A stretch of DNA of 64,000 nucleotides from Microbacterium sp. BH-3-3-3 (lineage in GTDB: Bacteria > Actinomycetota > Actinomycetes > Actinomycetales > Microbacteriaceae): NCBI RefSeq assembly GCF_007679045.1, contig NZ_VEFS01000001.1, forward strand, positions 1,351,536 through 1,415,535, in the 5' to 3' direction. Under the pieces are notes generated by a model. It ran no database searches and was not told the origin of the DNA. It saw only the letters and a list, made by a program, of their open reading frames with translations. Positions 7,260 through 15,751 of the stretch are shown piece after piece. The number at the start of each line of letters is the position of its first letter. Position 1 is the first letter of the stretch. The translations under genes were made by a program, and so were the position numbers.

Positions 7260-8710
7260 CGAGAGAACTCCGACGCCTCAGCATCGTCATGCTGGCGATG
7301 TTCCTCGCGCTGTTCGCCTCGACGAGCATCATCCAGGTGGTGCAGGCCAACGCCCTCACCAACACCTCGGGCAACACCCGTGCGCTCTACGACTCCTACG
7401 AAGTGCAGCGCGGGTCGATCGTCGCCAGCGGCGCCGCCATCGCCTCCTCCGTACCGTCGGACGACGTCTACAGCTGGCAGCGGGAGTATCCGGATGCCGC
7501 GATGTGGGCCCCCGTGACCGGGTACGTGAACCCGGTGCTCGATGCCCGCACCGGTCTCGAGCAGGCCGAGAACAGCGTGCTGAGCGGGCAGGACTCGAAC
7601 CAGTTCTTCTCGCGCATCGATCGCGCGATCACCGGCAAGGCGCCCCGCGGCTCCAATGTCGAGGTCTCGGTCGACGCCACCGTGCAGAAGGCCGCGTGGG
7701 ACGCCATGGGCGATCTGCAGGGAGCCGTCGTCGCGATCGAGCCGTCGACCGGGCGCATCCTCGCGATGGTCTCCAAGCCCAGCTTCGACACGAACACTCT
7801 GGCCTCGCATGACACGGATGCCGTGAACGCGGCGTACGACCAGCTCGTGGCCGACCCGTCGAAGCCGCTCGACAACCGCGCGATCGCGGGCGACCTCAAC
7901 CCTCCGGGATCGACCTTCAAGCTCGTCGTGGCGTCGGCTGCCTTGGCATCCGGAAAGTACACGCCCGACTCGGCGTTCCCCAACGTGGCGGCGTACACGC
8001 TCCCCGACTCCACGAACGTGGTCAGCAACGCCGGTGGCGGCGCGTGCGGCGAGGGCGACACGGTCACCATCGCCACGGCCCTGCGGTTGAGCTGCAACAT
8101 TCCGATGGCCGAACTCGCCGTGGAGCTCGGCGCCGACGCGATCCGCGCCGAGGCCGAGAAGTACGGCTTCAACTCGACCTTCTCGATGCCGCTGGAGTCC
8201 ACGGCCTCGACGTACCCCTCGAACCCCAACGCCCCGCAGACCGCCCTGAGCGGCTTCGGACAGGGCGACGTGCGCGCCACGCCCCTGCAGATGGCGATGG
8301 TGTCGGCGGGCATCGCGAACGACGGCGTCGTGATGAACCCGCGCATGATCGATCGTGTGATCAACACCGACCTGTCGGTGAGCGACCAGGGCTCCGACAG
8401 CGAGTTCGGTCGGGCGCTCGAGCCCGGCGTCAACGCGCAGATGGTTTCGATGATGACGGCGAACGTCCAGGACGGCGCGGCATCGAATGCAAGAATAGAC
8501 GGGGTTCAGGTGGCGGGTAAGACCGGCACTGCGGAGAACGACTCCCGTCCCTACACGCTCTGGTTCACCGGTTTCGCACCGGCGGACGACCCTCAGGTCG
8601 CCGTCGCCGTGGTGGTCGAAAACGGTGGTGGCCGAGGGCAGAGCGGGAGCGGCAACGAGATCGCCGCCCCGATAGCGAAGAAGGTCATGGAGGCGGTGCT
8701 GGGTAAATGA
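7256..8710 (+). CDS. pbpA: Class B penicillin-binding protein PbpA
   Basis: A 484-residue transpeptidase that cross-links peptidoglycan and partners with the upstream SEDS polymerase. One N-terminal membrane anchor (about residues 8-30) is followed by a dimerisation/pedestal region and the transpeptidase domain (about 145-480). The three active-site motifs are S-T-F-K (the acylated Ser in P-P-G-S-T-F-K), S-C-N, and K-T-G-T. GTG 7256 has a strong GGAGGAG site. The last bases overlap pknA (ATGA). In mycobacteria PbpA is a PknB substrate, consistent with the operon. Confidence 0.95.
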   Translation: MTRELRRLSIVMLAMFLALFASTSIIQVVQANALTNTSGNTRALYDSYEVQRGSIVASGAAIASSVPSDDVYSWQREYPDAAMWAPVTGYVNPVLDARTGLEQAENSVLSGQDSNQFFSRIDRAITGKAPRGSNVEVSVDATVQKAAWDAMGDLQGAVVAIEPSTGRILAMVSKPSFDTNTLASHDTDAVNAAYDQLVADPSKPLDNRAIAGDLNPPGSTFKLVVASAALASGKYTPDSAFPNVAAYTLPDSTNVVSNAGGGACGEGDTVTIATALRLSCNIPMAELAVELGADAIRAEAEKYGFNSTFSMPLESTASTYPSNPNAPQTALSGFGQGDVRATPLQMAMVSAGIANDGVVMNPRMIDRVINTDLSVSDQGSDSEFGRALEPGVNAQMVSMMTANVQDGAASNARIDGVQVAGKTGTAENDSRPYTLWFTGFAPADDPQVAVAVVVENGGGRGQSGSGNEIAAPIAKKVMEAVLGK

Positions 8711-10497
8711 GACCGACGCAGGGTGTGACCTTCGGAGGACGCTACGAGCTCGAATCGCGCATAGCGATCGGCGGTATGGGCGAGGTCTGGGAGGCGACGG
8801 ATCACGTCATCGGACGAACCGTCGCCATCAAGATCCTCAAAGACGAGTACATGGGCGACCCGGGCTTCCTCGAGCGCTTCCGCGCCGAGGCCCGCCACGC
8901 CGCGCTCGTGAATCACGAGGGCATCGCCAGCGTGTTCGACTACGGCGAAGAAGACGGCAGTGCCTTCCTCGTCATGGAGCTGGTGCCCGGTGAGGCGCTG
9001 TCGACGATCCTCGAGCGCGAGGGCTCGCTGTCGACCGACAAGACCCTCGACATCGTCGCGCAGACCGCGGCGGCACTGCAGGCCGCGCACGCCGCGGGTC
9101 TCGTGCACCGCGACATCAAGCCCGGCAACCTGCTGATCACGCCCGACGGGCGCGTGAAGATCACCGACTTCGGCATCGCCCGCATCGCCGACCAGGTTCC
9201 GCTGACCGCGACCGGTCAGGTCATGGGAACGGTGCAGTACCTTTCGCCCGAGCAGGCGTCGGGTCACCCGGCGTCGCCCGCGACCGACACCTACTCGCTG
9301 GGCATCGTCGCGTACGAGTCCCTGGCGGGCAAGCGCCCCTTCACGGGCGAGTCGCAGGTGGCGATCGCCATGGCGCAGATCAACGAGCAGCCCGCCCCCC
9401 TGCCGCCCACCGTGGCGCAGCCGGTGCAGAACCTCGTCATGGCGATGATCGCCAAAAAGCCCGAAGAGCGTCCCGCCTCCTCGGCGGCGGTCTCGCGTGC
9501 GGCCACCGCCCTGCGCCGCGGCGACCTCACGGCAGCTGCGGCCGCCGTGCCCGCCGTCGCCGCCGGTGCGGCGATCGCCGACGAGATGACGCAGCTGCTG
9601 ACGCCCGCCGGACAGACCTCCGCGACCACGCGGCTCATGCCGGCCGCGGGTGCCGCGACGTCGCTTCTGACCGAAGAGCACGTCGAAGAGACGCCGGTCC
9701 CCGAGAAGAAGAAGCGCAGTCGCTGGACGTGGCCTCTGGTCGCCCTCATCGCACTGCTGGCCCTGATCCTCGGAGTGACGCTGTTCGGCCTGCTGTCGAA
9801 CCAGAACGAGCCGGATGCCGCGCCCACCGAGTCCGCGCCCACGCAGTCCGCGCCGACTCCGAGCGCGCCGACCCCGTCGTCCTCGCCGACCGCGACCTCG
9901 TCGCTCATCAACGTGAACGCTCTCGACCTGCCGGGAAAGACCTGCGACGAGGCGAGCCAGATCCTCAGCGACAACAAGCTGGGCGCGCAGTGCGAGACGG
10001 GAAACCCCGCCTCCACTCCCGATCAGGTGGGCATCGTCGACTCGGTGAACCCGACCGGCAGCGTGCCCGAGGGCACGATCATCGTGCTCCGCGTGTTCGG
10101 CGAAGAGACGCCCCTCACCGAGCCGGCCGCTCCGACGCTCCCCGGCACCTCCGTGGCCGCGGGCAGCGACGTGCGCGTGTCGTGGGGTCAGTACACCTGC
10201 CCCTCCGGTACCGGCAACGTGGTGTCGTACAACCTGACCGCCACCAACGGCACGTTCGACAACAACGGTCAGTCGTCGTCGTCGTTCCCGCCCGATTCGC
10301 GCAACGCGCAGCTCAAGGTGAGCAACGCCGTGGGTGACTCGCTCCGCATCACGTACACGGTCAGCTGCTCGGGCACCGACCGCACCGCCGGCCCCTCGGG
10401 CGAGGCGTCCGCCACCATCACCGGTGGCAACACGCCGAGCCCGAGCACGACAGGCAACGGCGCGGGAGCGAGCGCCACCCCCGGCAAGAAGAACTGA
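8707..10497 (+). CDS. pknA: Ser/Thr protein kinase PknA with PASTA and Fn3-like ectodomain
   Basis: A 596-residue membrane kinase. The cytoplasmic kinase domain has the Gly loop I-G-G-M-G-E-V (21-27), V-A-I-K (K42), H-R-D-I-K-P-G-N (catalytic D136) and D-F-G (154-156). An Ala-rich linker leads to one membrane helix (about 342-364), a Ser/Pro/Thr-rich stalk (about 371-398), one PASTA domain (about 399-468) and a C-terminal beta-rich region (about 470-560) that reads like a fibronectin type III fold, followed by a low-complexity tail. Mycobacterial PknA lacks PASTA and Fn3 parts, so this ectodomain is elaborated. Start ATG 8707 overlaps the pbpA stop. It should phosphorylate cell-division and wall-synthesis proteins. 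Confidence 0.94.
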   Translation: MRPTQGVTFGGRYELESRIAIGGMGEVWEATDHVIGRTVAIKILKDEYMGDPGFLERFRAEARHAALVNHEGIASVFDYGEEDGSAFLVMELVPGEALSTILEREGSLSTDKTLDIVAQTAAALQAAHAAGLVHRDIKPGNLLITPDGRVKITDFGIARIADQVPLTATGQVMGTVQYLSPEQASGHPASPATDTYSLGIVAYESLAGKRPFTGESQVAIAMAQINEQPAPLPPTVAQPVQNLVMAMIAKKPEERPASSAAVSRAATALRRGDLTAAAAAVPAVAAGAAIADEMTQLLTPAGQTSATTRLMPAAGAATSLLTEEHVEETPVPEKKKRSRWTWPLVALIALLALILGVTLFGLLSNQNEPDAAPTESAPTQSAPTPSAPTPSSSPTATSSLINVNALDLPGKTCDEASQILSDNKLGAQCETGNPASTPDQVGIVDSVNPTGSVPEGTIIVLRVFGEETPLTEPAAPTLPGTSVAAGSDVRVSWGQYTCPSGTGNVVSYNLTATNGTFDNNGQSSSSFPPDSRNAQLKVSNAVGDSLRITYTVSCSGTDRTAGPSGEASATITGGNTPSPSTTGNGAGASATPGKKN

Positions 10498-10532
10498 CTC
10501 ACCCTCGATCCCCCCACGCCAGGAGTTCCTTC

Positions 10533-12233
10533 GTGACCACTGAGACGCGCGTCCTGTCCGGGCGCTATCGCGTCGACGACCTCATCGGTCGCGGCGGGAT
10601 GGCGAGCGTGTACCGCGGGTACGACCAGACTCTCGGGCGCACGGTGGCGATCAAGATCTTGCGCTCCGACCTCGCCGGAGACGCGGCGTTCCGCACGCGG
10701 TTCCGCCTCGAGGCGCAGGCGGCGTCGCGCATGGCGCACGCGACGATCGTGCGCGTGTTCGACGCGGGCGAAGACGCCGAGACCGGCGTCGACGGGGTCG
10801 AGCGCCCCGTGCCCTACATCGTGATGGAGCTCGTCCACGGGCGTTTGCTGAAGGAGATCATCGCCGAAGGCAAGGTGCCCACCGACGAGGCGCTGCGCTA
10901 CGTCGACGGCATCCTGGAAGCCCTCGAGTACTCGCACCGCGCCGGCGTGGTCCACCGCGACATCAAGCCGGGCAACGTCATGATCACCGACTCCGGTCGC
11001 GTGAAAGTCATGGACTTCGGCATCGCCCGCGCCGTGTCGGACTCCTCCTCCACCGTCGCCGAGACGACGGCCATCGTGGGAACCGCCGCCTACTTCTCCC
11101 CCGAGCAGGCCAAGGGCGAGTCGGTCGACGCGCGCGCCGACCTGTACTCCACGGGCGTCGTGCTGTACGAGCTGCTCACCGGACGCCCTCCGTTCCGCGG
11201 CGAGACCCCCGTGGCCGTCGCCTACCAGCACGTCAGTGAGGCGCCGGTCCCGCCGAGCGAGATCGACGAGTCGATCCCGCGGGCACTCGACGCGATCGTT
11301 CTGCGCGCGCTGGCGAAGGATCCCTTCCAGCGCCCGCAGGACGCCGCGAGCTTCCGCGAAGCGCTCGACGAGACGGCCGACGGCAAAGCTCCGAGCAAGC
11401 GGCAGATGTCCGCCCTGTCGAACGAGCTGTACGGGCCGAACCCGCGTCAGGCCGCCGAGACCGCGCGCTCGCTCCGCCAGCTCAGCACCGACACGACGAT
11501 GCGCCGCACGCAGCCCGGACCCCCGGTCGCTTGGATCTGGGCCGGCGTGACGGTGCTCGCCGTTCTGCTCGTCGCCGTGCTGGTGTGGGTCATGCAGATC
11601 CAGCCCGCCTCGAACGTGCCCACCAACGCCCTGACCGTTCCCAACGTGGTCGACATGTCGTACGACCGCGCCGTCGAGGCACTTCAGGCCGAGCAGCTCA
11701 CCGCGAGTCGCGTGAACCAGCCCGACGAGCAGATCGCCGCGGGCAACGTCATCAGCTCCACTCCCTCGGCCGGCACAAACGTCACGGCCGGCCAGCAGGT
11801 GACCCTTTACGTCTCGACGGGCCCCGACACCGCGACGGTGCCGACTCTCGACGGCATCAACGAGACCGAGGCGCGCACGGCACTCACCAACGCCGGCCTG
11901 GTCGTGGGATCCATCCGTCGGCAGAACGACGCCGCCCTCGCCGCCGGCACCGTGATCTCCGCGACGGCCGAGGCGGGCACCGAGGTCGCGAAGGGGACGA
12001 CGGTCAACCTCGTGGTCGCCAGCGGCAAGGTCGTCATCAACGACTACGCCGGGTACACCCTCGACGGGGCGAAGCGCGAGCTCGAGTCCGACGACAAGCA
12101 GCTCACCGTTCTGACCAAGGACGACCCCGGCTGCAAGGCAACCACTCCCGCGACGGTCACGACGCAGTCGCTGGCCCCGGGTGAAGTGCCCGTGCACAGC
12201 GAGATCACGCTGACGGTGTGCTCGGGGTCCTGA
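10533..12233 (+). CDS. pknB: Ser/Thr protein kinase PknB with three PASTA domains
   Basis: A 566-residue sensor kinase. Kinase motifs: Gly loop I-G-R-G-G-M-A-S-V (18-26), K41, H-R-D-I-K-P-G-N (D143), D-F-G (161-163). The membrane helix is at about 334-356, followed by three PASTA repeats (about 367-435, 436-502, 503-566), each with the P-x-V/L-x-G-x-x-x-x-x-A pattern, which bind muropeptides or lipid II. It is the last gene of the operon. GTG 10533 follows CCAGGAG. Its 3' end overlaps the oppositely oriented amidotransferase gene by 29 bases. Confidence 0.96.
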   Translation: MTTETRVLSGRYRVDDLIGRGGMASVYRGYDQTLGRTVAIKILRSDLAGDAAFRTRFRLEAQAASRMAHATIVRVFDAGEDAETGVDGVERPVPYIVMELVHGRLLKEIIAEGKVPTDEALRYVDGILEALEYSHRAGVVHRDIKPGNVMITDSGRVKVMDFGIARAVSDSSSTVAETTAIVGTAAYFSPEQAKGESVDARADLYSTGVVLYELLTGRPPFRGETPVAVAYQHVSEAPVPPSEIDESIPRALDAIVLRALAKDPFQRPQDAASFREALDETADGKAPSKRQMSALSNELYGPNPRQAAETARSLRQLSTDTTMRRTQPGPPVAWIWAGVTVLAVLLVAVLVWVMQIQPASNVPTNALTVPNVVDMSYDRAVEALQAEQLTASRVNQPDEQIAAGNVISSTPSAGTNVTAGQQVTLYVSTGPDTATVPTLDGINETEARTALTNAGLVVGSIRRQNDAALAAGTVISATAEAGTEVAKGTTVNLVVASGKVVINDYAGYTLDGAKRELESDDKQLTVLTKDDPGCKATTPATVTTQSLAPGEVPVHSEITLTVCSGS

Positions 12234-12858
12234 CCCGTCGGGGATGAAGCGCGCTCGCGCGCTCCACGGCGCCGGCCAGACCGGCGTTCTCGAGCCACCG
12301 GCCGAGCAGCCGATGGCCGCCCTCGGTCAGCACGCTCTCGGGGTGGAACTGCACGCCCTCCAGCGGCGCGGAGCGGTGGCGGAGCCCCATGACGACGCCC
12401 CCGTCGGTGCGCGCCGTGACCTCGAGCTCCGCCGGCAGGCTCGACTCGTCGACGGCGAGGGAGTGATAGCGGGTCGCGACGAACCCGTCGTCGAGACCGG
12501 CGAACACCCCGTCGCCGTGGTGGCGGATGACGCTCGTGATGCCGTGCAGCAGTTCGGGAGCCTGCGTCACCCGTGCATCGAAGGCTGTCGCCAGCGCCTG
12601 GTGGCCGAGACAGACCCCGAGCAACGGGATGCCGGCGTCCGCGGCCGCGCGGACCACCTCGACCGATCGTCCCGCGTCGACGGGATGACCGGGCCCCGGA
12701 GACACGAGCACGGCGTCGTGACGACGCACGGTGTCGACGACGGCGGGATCATGGGCGTCGACCATCGTCGTCTCCGCACCGATGTCGCGGAGATACCCGG
12801 CGAGGGTGTGGACGAAGCTGTCGCGGTTGTCGACGACGACGACCCGCAGACCGGTCAC
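12205..12858 (-). CDS. Class I glutamine amidotransferase, anthranilate/aminodeoxychorismate synthase component II
   Basis: A 217-residue glutaminase subunit (TrpG/PabA type) that delivers ammonia from glutamine to chorismate. Visible motifs: V-D-N-R-D-S-F-V-H at the N-terminus, S-P-G-P-G-H-P, the nucleophile elbow G-V-C-L-G-H-Q-A-L (catalytic Cys), Y-H-S-L, and the His/Glu pair in V-Q-F-H-P-E-S. In actinobacteria this orphan subunit commonly sits beside pknB and serves folate or tryptophan synthesis; which of the two cannot be read from the sequence. GTG 12858 overlaps the stop of the small membrane protein upstream (GTGA). The gene converges on pknB with a 29-base overlap. Confidence 0.92.
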   Translation of the reverse strand: MTGLRVVVVDNRDSFVHTLAGYLRDIGAETTMVDAHDPAVVDTVRRHDAVLVSPGPGHPVDAGRSVEVVRAAADAGIPLLGVCLGHQALATAFDARVTQAPELLHGITSVIRHHGDGVFAGLDDGFVATRYHSLAVDESSLPAELEVTARTDGGVVMGLRHRSAPLEGVQFHPESVLTEGGHRLLGRWLENAGLAGAVERASALHPRRVRTPSTPSA

Positions 12859-13010
12859 TCGACCGTGACCTCCGAGGGGTACACCAGGTCGCTCACCCAG
12901 GGGAAGACGTAGAAGAACAGGCCGTAGAGCACGGCCGCCAGAAGCACCAAGAGGATGAGCAGGCGGACCCACCAGGGACCGGGCAGAACGCGCCAGAGAG
13001 CTCCGTACAT
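12855..13010 (-). CDS. 51-residue single-pass membrane protein
   Basis: A very small protein, ATG at 13010 and stop at 12855. It has a Trp-rich start (A-L-W-R-V-L-P-G-P-W-W-V-R), one strong hydrophobic segment (about residues 16-38) with an aromatic end (F-F-Y-V-F-P-W), then a short tail ending in V-T-V-E. It is locked between its neighbours: TGA of the sortase shares a base with its ATG, and its TGA overlaps the amidotransferase GTG, so the three form one operon. No function is known to me. Confidence 0.8.
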   Translation of the reverse strand: MYGALWRVLPGPWWVRLLILLVLLAAVLYGLFFYVFPWVSDLVYPSEVTVE

Positions 13011-13804
13011 CACGCGGCTCCAGAGGTCAGGGACGTGGGAGGGCCCGCTTCGGTGCGCGGGGTGTACGACTCGAAGACGCCGTACGCGATGGCGCGCTCG
13101 GAGAACCCGTACCGCGGGCTGCAGGTCGTCATCGTGATGATGCGGTCGGTGGCCTCCACCTGCGGCTGCTGCGGCAGCGGGAGCAGCACGTCGACGCCGT
13201 TCGGGCGCACGTACTCGATGTTGCGGAAGCGGTAGGTGTACCAGCCCTGCTCCGTCTCGACGACGACCGCGTCGCCGATGTGCAGCGAGGGAAGGTCGGC
13301 GAACGGGGCGCCGTGGCTGCCGCGGTGGCCGGCGATGGCGAAGTTGCCGACTTGACCCGGCATGGCCGTATCGGGATAGTGCCCGAGGCCGATCGGGTCG
13401 AGCGTGCGCGACGAGCTGACCCCGCCGGCGAGCGGGAACGAGTAGTCGGGCCCGAGCCGCGGGATGCGCACGACGGCGAAGCGCTCGGCATCGCCCGGCT
13501 GCGGGAGGGCGGGAGGATCAGCCGTCGGCGGACCGGTGGGCGCCGAGGTTGCCGGCGAAGATGCGGCGGGCGCGGGGGCCGAGGGCTCGAGGGCCCACGA
13601 GTCGCTGAGCTCCTGACCTTGGTCCTTGAACTGCGCTCCGATGATCGCGTCGCCGATCCACAGCTGCCAGACCACGAACAGCAGCACGACCACACCCGCC
13701 GTCACGAGCAGGTCGCCGATGACTCCGACGACCGAGACGCCGCGCTGAGGAGCGCGGCCGCGCCGTCGCGTACGACGGGTCTGCGGCTCCTGCACGGTCT
13801 GCAC
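13010..13804 (-). CDS. Class E sortase
   Basis: A 264-residue membrane transpeptidase that attaches cell-wall sorting-signal proteins to peptidoglycan. A basic N-terminus (R-R-T-R-R-R-G-R) and one membrane helix (about 27-48) precede a Pro/Ala-rich linker (about 73-100) and the sortase barrel. Catalytic His lies in I-A-G-H-R-G-S-H-G, the Cys in T-M-T-T-C-S-P-R, with the Arg two residues after it. Class E is inferred from actinobacterial origin and context next to pknB and crgA. Its substrates are not visible in the window. Confidence 0.92.
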   Translation of the reverse strand: MQTVQEPQTRRTRRRGRAPQRGVSVVGVIGDLLVTAGVVVLLFVVWQLWIGDAIIGAQFKDQGQELSDSWALEPSAPAPAASSPATSAPTGPPTADPPALPQPGDAERFAVVRIPRLGPDYSFPLAGGVSSSRTLDPIGLGHYPDTAMPGQVGNFAIAGHRGSHGAPFADLPSLHIGDAVVVETEQGWYTYRFRNIEYVRPNGVDVLLPLPQQPQVEATDRIITMTTCSPRYGFSERAIAYGVFESYTPRTEAGPPTSLTSGAA

Positions 13805-13845
13805 GAGGCGAGTCTAGTTCCATGAATTCGCGCATTCCTGACCGT

Positions 13846-13851
13846 TAGACT
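13846..13851 (+). promoter_or_regulatory. -10 box of crgA, probably leaderless
   Basis: TAGACT ends seven bases before the crgA ATG, leaving no room for a ribosome site. This spacing implies transcription from the start codon itself, as is common in actinobacteria. Confidence 0.55.
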
Positions 13852-13858
13852 GTCCGGC

Positions 13859-14098
13859 ATGGCTCGAACTGGCAAAGGCGAAGACCCGATCGCTGAGCGC
13901 AACGACGGTGGATCGGCACCGAACCCCGTGTGGTTCCTGCCCATCATGATCGGCCTCATGCTCATCGGCCTCGTGTGGGTGCTGGTGTTCTACCTCAGCA
14001 ACTCGCAGTTCCCCATCCCGGGCATCGGCCCGTGGAACCTGGTCATCGGTTTCGGAATCGCCTTCGTCGGCTTCCTCATGACCACGAAGTGGCGCTGA
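13859..14098 (+). CDS. crgA: Cell division protein CrgA
   Basis: A 79-residue protein with two membrane helices (about residues 23-43 and 57-75) and a charged N-terminus. Typical family features are N-P-V-W-F-L-P, L-S-N-S-x-x-P-I-P-x-I-G-P-W-N and the closing T-K-W-R. CrgA bridges FtsZ, FtsI and other septal proteins and helps time septation; it is specific to actinobacteria. It sits divergently from the sortase operon with 54 bases between them. Confidence 0.96.
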   Translation: MARTGKGEDPIAERNDGGSAPNPVWFLPIMIGLMLIGLVWVLVFYLSNSQFPIPGIGPWNLVIGFGIAFVGFLMTTKWR

Positions 14099-14100
14099 CT

Positions 14101-14149
14101 TACACGCGTGTAATTCATCCCCACCTGTGGATGGGACTGTGGATAACTC
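14101..14149. promoter_or_regulatory. Palindrome and DnaA-box-like sequence after crgA
   Basis: The gap between convergent crgA and rhomboid genes holds a perfect 12-base palindrome TACACGCGTGTA (14101-14112), a catcc/ggatg hairpin (14117-14134) and a perfect DnaA 9-mer (tgtggataa, 14138-14146). The hairpin may end crgA transcription; the box may be chance. Confidence 0.3.
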
Positions 14150-15076
14150 TCAGACGTACGCCAGGGCCGGGATCACCAGCAGGGCGAGAAGAACGACGCT
14201 GAGCGTCACCAGCAGACCGATCTGCACCCCGCGCTGACGCGGTGCGCGCGTGCGCGAGTAGATGAGGCCGACCAGGGCCCCGGCGATGAGACCACCCAGG
14301 TGCGCCTGCCACGAGATGCCCACGGCAGCCAGCGACGCCGGGAAGCTGCCCGAGCCGATCGCGTCGATCCCCGCCACCACGAACGGCCAGGCGAAGTTGA
14401 TCGCGATGAGGATCGCGATCACGCGGATGTCGGCGCCGATGTGGCGCCCGATCACCAGCAGCGCCCCGAACAGGGCGAAGATCGCACCCGACGCTCCGAC
14501 CGTCCACACGCCGGGCGCGAGCAGCGCCACGGCGACGGATCCGCCGATCGTGCCGATCAGGTAGAGGGCCAGGAACCGGGCGCGTCCGAGCATCGGCTCG
14601 AGGCTGCGGCCGATGAACCACAGCGCGAGCATGTTGAGGGCGATGTGGAAGAAGCCGCTGTGCACGAGAGAGACCGTGAGCAGTCGCCACGGCTGGATGA
14701 CGCCCAGCTCGGGAATGAGGAAGACGCTGTTGAACGCGAGGAACTGCGTGAGGATCGAGCCCACCCCGGGGATCAACCCGATGATGTAGGTCAATCCCGT
14801 GATCGCGATGATCCCGAGCGTCATACGGGGGCGATCGGTCGAGAGCGCCATCGCGGGGCGAGACGCCCATCGACGCTGCGCTTTCTTCTGCGCGGGGGTC
14901 TGCTGAGCGCGCTGCTCGGCCATGCACTCCGGGCAGATGACGCCGACGGCGGCGGGTGTCCGACATTCCGAGCACACGGTGCGCATGCACCGCTGGCACA
15001 GCACGAAGCTCTGCCGGTCCGGATGCCGGTAACAGAAGTTGTCGCTGTTGCGACGGAACTCGTCGGTCGTGGACAC
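14150..15076 (-). CDS. Rhomboid-family intramembrane serine protease with N-terminal zinc-binding motif
   Basis: A 308-residue polytopic membrane protein. The N-terminus (about residues 12-50) has H-P-x-R, C-x-x-C, C-x-x-C and H/C spacing like a B-box zinc ribbon (C-Y-R-H-P, C-Q-R-C, C-S-E-C, C-P-E-C). The rhomboid domain follows with about six or seven helices; motifs include H-S-G-F-F-H-I-A-L-N-M (His and Asn of the oxyanion region), catalytic G-A-S-G-A-I-F and a late H-L-G-G-L-I-A-G with catalytic His. GTG 15076 is chosen because it opens the zinc-binding part; the reading frame runs further upstream only as a cyclophilin shadow. Its substrate is unknown. Confidence 0.92.
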   Translation of the reverse strand: MSTTDEFRRNSDNFCYRHPDRQSFVLCQRCMRTVCSECRTPAAVGVICPECMAEQRAQQTPAQKKAQRRWASRPAMALSTDRPRMTLGIIAITGLTYIIGLIPGVGSILTQFLAFNSVFLIPELGVIQPWRLLTVSLVHSGFFHIALNMLALWFIGRSLEPMLGRARFLALYLIGTIGGSVAVALLAPGVWTVGASGAIFALFGALLVIGRHIGADIRVIAILIAINFAWPFVVAGIDAIGSGSFPASLAAVGISWQAHLGGLIAGALVGLIYSRTRAPRQRGVQIGLLVTLSVVLLALLVIPALAYV

Positions 15077-15093
15077 CCGCCGTCGTCCGAGCG

Positions 15094-15651
15094 TCAGACG
15101 GCGACGACGTCGACCGAGTGCAGCACGACGTCTGCCTTCGGCCGGTCCTGCGCGCCGGTGGGAACTGCGGCGATCTCGTCGACGACGGCCTTGGAAGCCT
15201 CGTCGGCGACCTCGCCGAAGATGGTGTGCTTGCCCTGCAGCCACGGAGTGGGGTCGGTCGTGATGAAGAACTGCGAGCCGTTGGTGCCCTCGGCCTGACC
15301 GGTGATGGCGTTGCGGCGCAGACCGGCGTTGGCCATGGCCAGCTTGTAGGGCTGCGTGAAGTCGAGCTCGGGGTGGATCTCGTCGTTGAAGTTGTATCCC
15401 GGGCCGCCGATGCCCTGACCGAGCGGGTCGCCGCCCTGGATCATGAAGTTGGGGATGATGCGGTGGAAGACGACGTCCTTGTAGAGGGGACCTTCGCCCT
15501 TCGCCCCGGTCGCCGGGTTCGTCCACTCCTGCGAACCATCGGAGAGCCCGATGAAGTTGCGGACGGTGCGCGGCGCGTGGTCGCCGAACAGGTTGACGAC
15601 GATGTCGCCGTGGTTGGTGTGCAGGGTCGCGACGGCGGTGTGGTTGGCCAT
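15094..15651 (-). CDS. ppiA: Cyclophilin-type peptidyl-prolyl cis-trans isomerase
   Basis: A 185-residue protein with no signal peptide, so cytoplasmic. Cyclophilin motifs: V-F-H-R-I-I-P-N-F-M-I-Q-G-G-D (catalytic Arg), N-G-S-Q-F-F-I-T, W-L-Q-G-K-H-T-I-F-G. It speeds proline isomerisation during folding. It lies 17 bases upstream of the rhomboid gene on the same strand and may be co-transcribed. Confidence 0.95.
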   Translation of the reverse strand: MANHTAVATLHTNHGDIVVNLFGDHAPRTVRNFIGLSDGSQEWTNPATGAKGEGPLYKDVVFHRIIPNFMIQGGDPLGQGIGGPGYNFNDEIHPELDFTQPYKLAMANAGLRRNAITGQAEGTNGSQFFITTDPTPWLQGKHTIFGEVADEASKAVVDEIAAVPTGAQDRPKADVVLHSVDVVAV

Positions 15652-15751
15652 GGGTACATTCTCTCAGAGTTATCTGCAAGGGTCGGCGGTGCCGGCGGCC
15701 CGTTCTGGCAAGATGAACGAACGTACATCCCATCGACAGGGAGGATGAGCC

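Noticed and set aside
10269..12197. 642-codon minus-strand frame opposite pknB
   Set aside because: Antisense to a gene with complete kinase and PASTA motifs.
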